9,998 bases of DNA from Eubacterium sp. GTDB taxonomy: Bacteria > Bacillota > Clostridia > Lachnospirales > Lachnospiraceae. The first letter of the stretch is position 1, and each line of letters begins with the position of its first letter. Made by a program: the position numbers and the translations under genes. Of the stretch, positions 6,180 to 9,998 are shown piece after piece. The notes under the pieces were generated by a model. It did not search any database, was not told the origin of the DNA, and worked only from the letters and a program-made list of their open reading frames with translations. The stretch spans positions 1 to 9,998 of the forward strand of contig JAILAS010000009.1 in assembly GCA_024681495.1 (NCBI GenBank), read 5' to 3'.

Positions 6180-7535
6180 ATGAAATCATATGATGTAATT
6201 TTTATCGGAAGCGGACACTCGTGCTGGCACGGCGCGTTGATACTTAAAATGGCAGGAAAGAGCGTTGCGCTCGTAGAGCGCGATCTCCTTGGAGGCACCT
6301 GCACCAACTATGGCTGCGATGCCAAGATTCTTCTGGATTCACCGATAGAGCTTAAAGAGGCTCTCGAGCGCTACGAAGGAATCGGACTTGCGCAGAAGGC
6401 CGAGGTGGACTGGAAGAGCCTCATGCAATATAAGAAGGGATTGATCGGAGGAATGCCCGATGCTCTGTCCGGAATGTTTGACAGCATGGGCTTCGACGTT
6501 ATACGTGGGGCTGCGAAGTTTGTCGACAGCAGCACCATCGAGGTGGCCGGAGAGCAGTATAAGGCGAAGAAGTTCGTCATCGGCACCGGTCAGACCTACG
6601 TTCCCATGGACGTTCCCGGCAAGGAATTCATGCACGATTCCAGGGAGTTTCTGGATTTAGATGAGATTCCCGACCACGTGACCTTTATCGGCGGCGGCAT
6701 CATCTCTATGGAGTTCGCATCGATTTGCCTGAGCCTTGGCAAGCAGGTGGACGTTATAACCCACGGCTCAAAGGTTTTGTCAGCTTATCCGCAGAAGTAC
6801 GTGAAAAACGTGGTGGACAGGATGAAGTCGATGGGCGCCAATATCTGCTTTAATACCGAATTGACGGCCATCGAGGAGATCCCCGGCGGCAGGTACAATG
6901 TGAAGTGTGCCAATGACGTCAGCATCGAGACGGATTATGTGCTCGTTGCAGTCGGACGGAAGGCGAACGCCGAAGGCATGAACCTCGAGGGCATAGGCGT
7001 CGACTACTCGGATCGGGGTATTCGCGTGGATGGCCACATGCGTACCGCTGTGAAGAATATCTATGCATCCGGAGACGTGGTAGATAAGTCCATCCCCAAG
7101 CTTACACCTACGGCTGAGTTCGAGTCGAATTACATCGCGATGGATATTCTCAATCCCTTCAACAAGGCGATAGACTATCCGCCCATCCCGAACCTGGTGT
7201 TCACTCTGCCGCGCATTGCGCAGGTGGGCGTGGACGTGGATAAGGCGCTGGCATCCGCGGAGTATCGTGTCGAAGAGGTGCCCATCGGCGAGACCATGGT
7301 TTGGCTTAATAAGGCCAATAAGGACGAGCACATCACCTACGTGTTCGACCGCAGCAATCATCTGGTAGGTGCGGCAGTGTACGGAGACGAGGCCGGCAGC
7401 TACATCGACGTGCTGACCCTGATTATAAACCGTAAGATGGGCGTGAAGGAGCTGAGCAAGATGATTTTCGCCTTCCCGACCCCTACCTATGGACTGATAT
7501 CTTCGCTGATACCCATGTTCCTGAAGAAAAACTGA
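6180..7535 (+). CDS. FAD-dependent pyridine nucleotide-disulfide oxidoreductase-like flavoprotein (class I Cys pair, atypical C-terminus)
   Basis: This 451-residue protein has the layout of glutathione reductase and dihydrolipoamide dehydrogenase. The N-terminal FAD Rossmann motif is GSGHSC (residues 10-15), where the usual third glycine of GxGxxG is cysteine, followed by WHGALILKMAGKSVALVE. The redox-active pair is GGTCTNYGC (Cys41, Cys46). A second Rossmann motif GGGIISMEFA follows, then VDVITHGSKVL; the lack of an acidic residue at the end of that strand argues against simple NADH specificity. ASGDVVD is the second FAD-binding motif. The dimerisation domain ends in FAFPTPTYG where lipoamide dehydrogenase has HPTxSE, so the catalytic His-Glu pair is missing, and a hydrophobic tail (LISSLIPMFLKKN) closes the protein. 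The ATG at 6180 follows AGGAGG (6166-6171); the ATG at 6144 lacks such a site. It lies 67 bases after the flavodoxin and before the operon terminator. Its substrate is unknown; it should not be called lipoamide dehydrogenase. Confidence 0.87.
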   Translation: MKSYDVIFIGSGHSCWHGALILKMAGKSVALVERDLLGGTCTNYGCDAKILLDSPIELKEALERYEGIGLAQKAEVDWKSLMQYKKGLIGGMPDALSGMFDSMGFDVIRGAAKFVDSSTIEVAGEQYKAKKFVIGTGQTYVPMDVPGKEFMHDSREFLDLDEIPDHVTFIGGGIISMEFASICLSLGKQVDVITHGSKVLSAYPQKYVKNVVDRMKSMGANICFNTELTAIEEIPGGRYNVKCANDVSIETDYVLVAVGRKANAEGMNLEGIGVDYSDRGIRVDGHMRTAVKNIYASGDVVDKSIPKLTPTAEFESNYIAMDILNPFNKAIDYPPIPNLVFTLPRIAQVGVDVDKALASAEYRVEEVPIGETMVWLNKANKDEHITYVFDRSNHLVGAAVYGDEAGSYIDVLTLIINRKMGVKELSKMIFAFPTPTYGLISSLIPMFLKKN

Positions 7536-7541
7536 TATGAG

Positions 7542-7571
7542 CCTGTCACCTGAGGGGTGGCAGGTTTTTTT
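7542..7571 (+). terminator. Intrinsic terminator of the redox operon
   Basis: A 9-bp stem with one G-U pair (CCTGTCACC at 7542-7550, GGTGGCAGG at 7556-7564) and a 5-base loop is followed by seven T residues. It begins 7 bases after the flavoprotein stop codon. Confidence 0.92.
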
Positions 7572-7603
7572 ATGCATATAGAAAACGTATATTTCTGTAC
7601 GAC

Positions 7604-7666
7604 TTTACACAGATTTTACATTGTGCACCTCAGAGGTTTTACACTCGTGTTTTATCATGATGTAAA
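7604..7666 (+). promoter_or_regulatory. Pho-box-like TTTACA repeats and candidate promoter of the phosphate transporter gene
   Basis: TTTACA occurs three times in direct orientation at 7604-7609, 7615-7620 and 7638-7643, with start-to-start distances of 11 and 23 bases. An inverted copy (TGTAAA) lies at 7661-7666. Bacillus PhoP boxes are TT(A/T)A(C/T)A hexamers repeated every 11 bases, so two copies are in perfect phase and the third is one base out. TATCAT (7653-7658) is a possible -10 with no good -35, which fits an activated promoter. Alternatively the last TTTACA could be a -35 paired with TGTAAA after 17 bases. The downstream genes are a phosphate carrier and a PhoB-type regulator, which supports Pho control. 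Confidence 0.55.
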
Positions 7667-7687
7667 AAAGACTATGAGGTGAAACAA

Positions 7688-9460
7688 GTGGATATTTTTG
7701 GTGTTTTGACAATGATCGGCGGGCTGTCCCTCTTTCTGTACGGAATGAGTACGATGGGGGATGGCCTCGTTATGCTTTCGGGAGGTAAGCTCGAGCGCAT
7801 CCTCGAAAAGCTCACGCAGAACCGGTTTATGGCGCTGCTTCTGGGAGCGCTTGTTACGGCGGTAATCCAGTCGTCATCGGCCACCACTGTAATGGTCGTG
7901 GGTTTCGTCAATTCCGGCATCATGAAGCTCACTCAGGCGGTGGGCATCATAATGGGTGCCAATATCGGTACCACCATCACGTCCTGGATTCTCTCGCTGA
8001 CAGGTATCAGCGGAGACAACGTTCTGATAAGCCTGCTTAAACCCAGCTCGTTTTCACCCGTTCTGGCAGCTGTCGGAGTCATCTTCATGATGACGGGGGA
8101 AGTGGGCTCTAAGAAAAAGATTGTGGGAAATATACTCCTGGGCTTTGCCGTGCTTATGTTCGGCATGGAGACCATGAGCGATGCCGTCTCCCCACTTAAG
8201 GACAATGAGGCATTCACCGGGATGCTTACGGCCTTCTCCAATCCCGTGCTTGGAATGCTGGCGGGCGCCGTTCTCACGGCAGTAATTCAGAGTTCCTCGG
8301 CCTCAGTCGGTATCCTGCAGGCGCTGTGTATATCGGGTGCGGTGACCTACGGCACAGCTATCCCCATCATCATGGGACAGAACATCGGCACCTGCGTGAC
8401 TGCGCTCATATCGTCGGTCGGAGCCAGCAGGAACGCGAAGAGGGCGGCGTTCATCCACCTCTATTTCAATCTGATTGGCACCGTGTTTTTCATGGGCGTC
8501 TTCTATACAGTAAATCAGATAGTGAATTTTTCGTTTATGACGGACTACGTCGGAGCTGCCGGGATTGCAGTTATACACAGCCTGTTTAATGTAGGCTGCG
8601 CTCTTCTCCTCTTCCCGTTTGCCGACTATCTGGTCAGACTTGCCACATTCACCGTAAAATCGGAGGACGAGGATACGGAAGCTGCGGAACGCCCCGCGGA
8701 GCTGGCTGCTCTTGATGAGCGATTTCTGGATACTCCCTCATACGCCATTACTCTTTGCAGGAAGGCCGTAATAAGAATGGCCGAGCATACGAGAGATTCC
8801 ATCCTTTTGGCCATGGATGTTCAGGCGCAATATGCATCTGAAAAGGTAGCCGAGGTGGAAAGACTCGAGCAGCTGGTGGACGAATACGAGGACTCGGTGG
8901 GAACTTATCTGGTGAAGATAGCCGGAAAGGATTTGGGAAAAGAGGACAGCATGATGCTGTCTACGCTCCTGCATGCCATAAGCGATTTCGAGAGGATTTC
9001 CGATCACGCGATAAACATTGCGGAGTCGGTGGATGATATGCACTCGAAGGGACTTGCTTTCAGCGGGAAGGGACGCGACGAGCTCAATTCCCTGGAGACC
9101 GCTGTGCGTGATATAATGCAGATGACACTTCGTGTCTTCACGGATGAGGATACTGCTATGGCCGAGCATGTCGAACCCCTCGAGGAGGTTATAGATGACC
9201 TGGTTATGGAGATTAAACAGAGGCATATCGACAGGCTTAAGAGCGGAGAATGCTCGATGGAGGCCGGAATTGCGCTCGAGGACATAATCACGAATTACGA
9301 GAGGGTCTCCGACCATTGCTCGAATATCGCGGCCGCGCTCATAGAGATTCAGTCGGGAGGTCTCGACATGCACCAGTACCTGGACGTGAGGGTGAAGGGG
9401 AGCGACCCGCAGTTCCGCGAGGAGTACCTGCGACTTAAGAATGTATATCTTTTGCCCTAG
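7688..9460 (+). CDS. Na+/phosphate cotransporter family protein with C-terminal PhoU-like domain (NptA-PhoU fusion)
   Basis: This is a membrane carrier of the Na/Pi cotransporter (NptA/SLC34-related) family, expected to move inorganic phosphate with sodium. It contains the family's inverted-repeat signatures: QSSSATT at residues 61-67 with MGANIGTT after it, and QSSSAS at 201-206 with MGQNIGTC. Hydrophobic segments fill residues 1 to about 315. From about residue 345 to 560 the cytoplasmic part has the charged helical pattern of two PhoU-like repeats (SDFERISDHAINIAES and TNYERVSDHCSNIAAA), which may gate transport or report phosphate status. The GTG at 7688 (MDIFGVLTM) is preferred because GAGGTGA (7676-7682) lies 5 bases upstream. 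A GTG at 7679, which would add three residues, is itself inside that ribosome binding site. The product has 590 residues. The next gene starts 15 bases downstream. The transported ion is inferred from family; direct evidence is lacking. Confidence 0.9.
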   Translation: MDIFGVLTMIGGLSLFLYGMSTMGDGLVMLSGGKLERILEKLTQNRFMALLLGALVTAVIQSSSATTVMVVGFVNSGIMKLTQAVGIIMGANIGTTITSWILSLTGISGDNVLISLLKPSSFSPVLAAVGVIFMMTGEVGSKKKIVGNILLGFAVLMFGMETMSDAVSPLKDNEAFTGMLTAFSNPVLGMLAGAVLTAVIQSSSASVGILQALCISGAVTYGTAIPIIMGQNIGTCVTALISSVGASRNAKRAAFIHLYFNLIGTVFFMGVFYTVNQIVNFSFMTDYVGAAGIAVIHSLFNVGCALLLFPFADYLVRLATFTVKSEDEDTEAAERPAELAALDERFLDTPSYAITLCRKAVIRMAEHTRDSILLAMDVQAQYASEKVAEVERLEQLVDEYEDSVGTYLVKIAGKDLGKEDSMMLSTLLHAISDFERISDHAINIAESVDDMHSKGLAFSGKGRDELNSLETAVRDIMQMTLRVFTDEDTAMAEHVEPLEEVIDDLVMEIKQRHIDRLKSGECSMEAGIALEDIITNYERVSDHCSNIAAALIEIQSGGLDMHQYLDVRVKGSDPQFREEYLRLKNVYLLP

Positions 9461-9475
9461 AGAAAGAAGGATGAA

Positions 9476-9998
9476 ATGGCGTTAATCTACATAGTTGAAG
9501 ACGATCCGAGCATACGCGAGATAGAGATAATGGCTCTTAAGAACAGTAACTATATGGTTCAGGCCTTCGAGAGTGCCACATTGTTCTACAGGAAGATGGA
9601 GGATATGATTCCCGACCTGGTGCTTTTGGACATAATGCTCCCGGACGAGGACGGCTACTCCATCGTCAGGAAGCTCCGCGAAAACCCAAAGTCCGCGAAG
9701 GTCCCCGTCATCATGATAACCGCGAAGACCGGGGAGATGGACATGGTCAAGGGTCTCGACGACGGGGCCGACGATTACATCCGAAAGCCGTTTTCGGTCA
9801 TGGAGCTGCTTTCGCGGGTGCGCGCATTGCTCCGACGCTCGATGGAGGAGGAGCCCGGGCAGCTCTCGGTGGGCAGCATTGTGCTCGACGATGAGAGGCA
9901 TACGGTGTCGGCCGGGGCCGACAATGTGGTGCTGACCTTAAAGGAGTACGAGCTCTTAAGGTATCTTATGATGAACGAGGATATCGTCCTTAAGAGGG
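9476..9998 (+). CDS. OmpR/PhoB-family response regulator, 3'-truncated by the window edge
   Basis: The visible 174 codons encode a receiver domain followed by the start of a winged-helix DNA-binding domain. Receiver residues are complete: acidic pair Asp9/Asp10 in YIVEDD, phosphoacceptor Asp52 in VLLDIMLPDEDG, Thr82 in IMITAK, and Lys104 in IRKPF, followed by LLSRVRALLRR. The output domain begins near residue 130 (SVGSIVLDDERHTV) with LTLKEYELLRYLM, which is typical of PhoB, PhoP and OmpR relatives. The ATG at 9476 is preceded by AGAAGGA and lies 15 bases after the phosphate carrier's stop, so the two are probably one transcription unit. An upstream ATG at 9471 is in another frame and stops at once. 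A sensor histidine kinase gene would be expected just beyond the right edge. Its neighbour suggests phosphate control, but the receiver alone does not identify the stimulus. Confidence 0.92.
   Translation, partial: MALIYIVEDDPSIREIEIMALKNSNYMVQAFESATLFYRKMEDMIPDLVLLDIMLPDEDGYSIVRKLRENPKSAKVPVIMITAKTGEMDMVKGLDDGADDYIRKPFSVMELLSRVRALLRRSMEEEPGQLSVGSIVLDDERHTVSAGADNVVLTLKEYELLRYLMMNEDIVLKR

Noticed and set aside
9482..9901. Minus-strand open frame of 139 residues at the right end
   Set aside because: The plus strand here encodes a complete receiver domain with all catalytic residues, so the antisense frame is a shadow.

Overview
The window looks like chromosomal DNA of a Gram-positive anaerobe of the Bacillota (Clostridia), possibly a Lachnospiraceae-type gut or rumen bacterium with moderate GC. 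The grounds are strong AGGAGG-type ribosome binding sites, GTG and TTG starts, compact intrinsic terminators with T-tracts, and the gene content: an RsbU/SpoIIE-type phosphatase, a clostridial-style AtoDA CoA-transferase, an OhrR-type MarR regulator, a YegS/DagK lipid kinase and an NptA-PhoU phosphate carrier. The assignment is inference from family resemblance. No rRNA, tRNA, CRISPR array, insertion sequence or phage gene was seen.

Layout, left to right. (1) The 3' part of a membrane-anchored HAMP-PP2C (SpoIIE) phosphatase runs in from the left edge to 1264. It converges on a lysR gene, and one strong hairpin (1288-1311) fills the 50-base gap. (2) lysR (1315-2205, minus) is divergent from a two-gene CoA-transferase operon (atoD/atoA-like, 2351-3728). 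The 145-base divergent region holds two opposed promoters whose -35 boxes occupy the same bases, plus two overlapping perfect dyads that suit LysR binding. A terminator at 3767-3797 closes the operon. (3) A monocistronic lipid kinase with a TTG start (3887-4945) is followed by a terminator at 5025-5059. (4) A three-gene redox unit (5146-7535) encodes a 2-Cys OhrR-type regulator, a short-chain flavodoxin and a FAD/NAD(P) disulfide-oxidoreductase-like flavoprotein. It starts from a TTGACA promoter and ends at a terminator at 7542-7571. (5) A Na+/phosphate cotransporter-PhoU fusion (7688-9460) is followed after 15 bases by an OmpR/PhoB-type response regulator that runs off the right edge. Three TTTACA repeats upstream resemble a Pho box.

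How the genes work together. The window is a series of small, separately terminated units, not one large system. The LysR protein probably controls the CoA-transferase (short-chain fatty acid or ketoacid CoA exchange) and itself. The OhrR-like protein probably senses organic peroxide or other thiol stress and controls a flavin-based electron-transfer pair rather than the classical ohr peroxidase. The phosphate carrier and the response regulator look like a phosphate-homeostasis unit under Pho-type control. The redox unit and its atypical flavoprotein, the cysteine-rich catalytic loop of the CoA-transferase, and the two compact regulatory regions are the parts most worth a second look.
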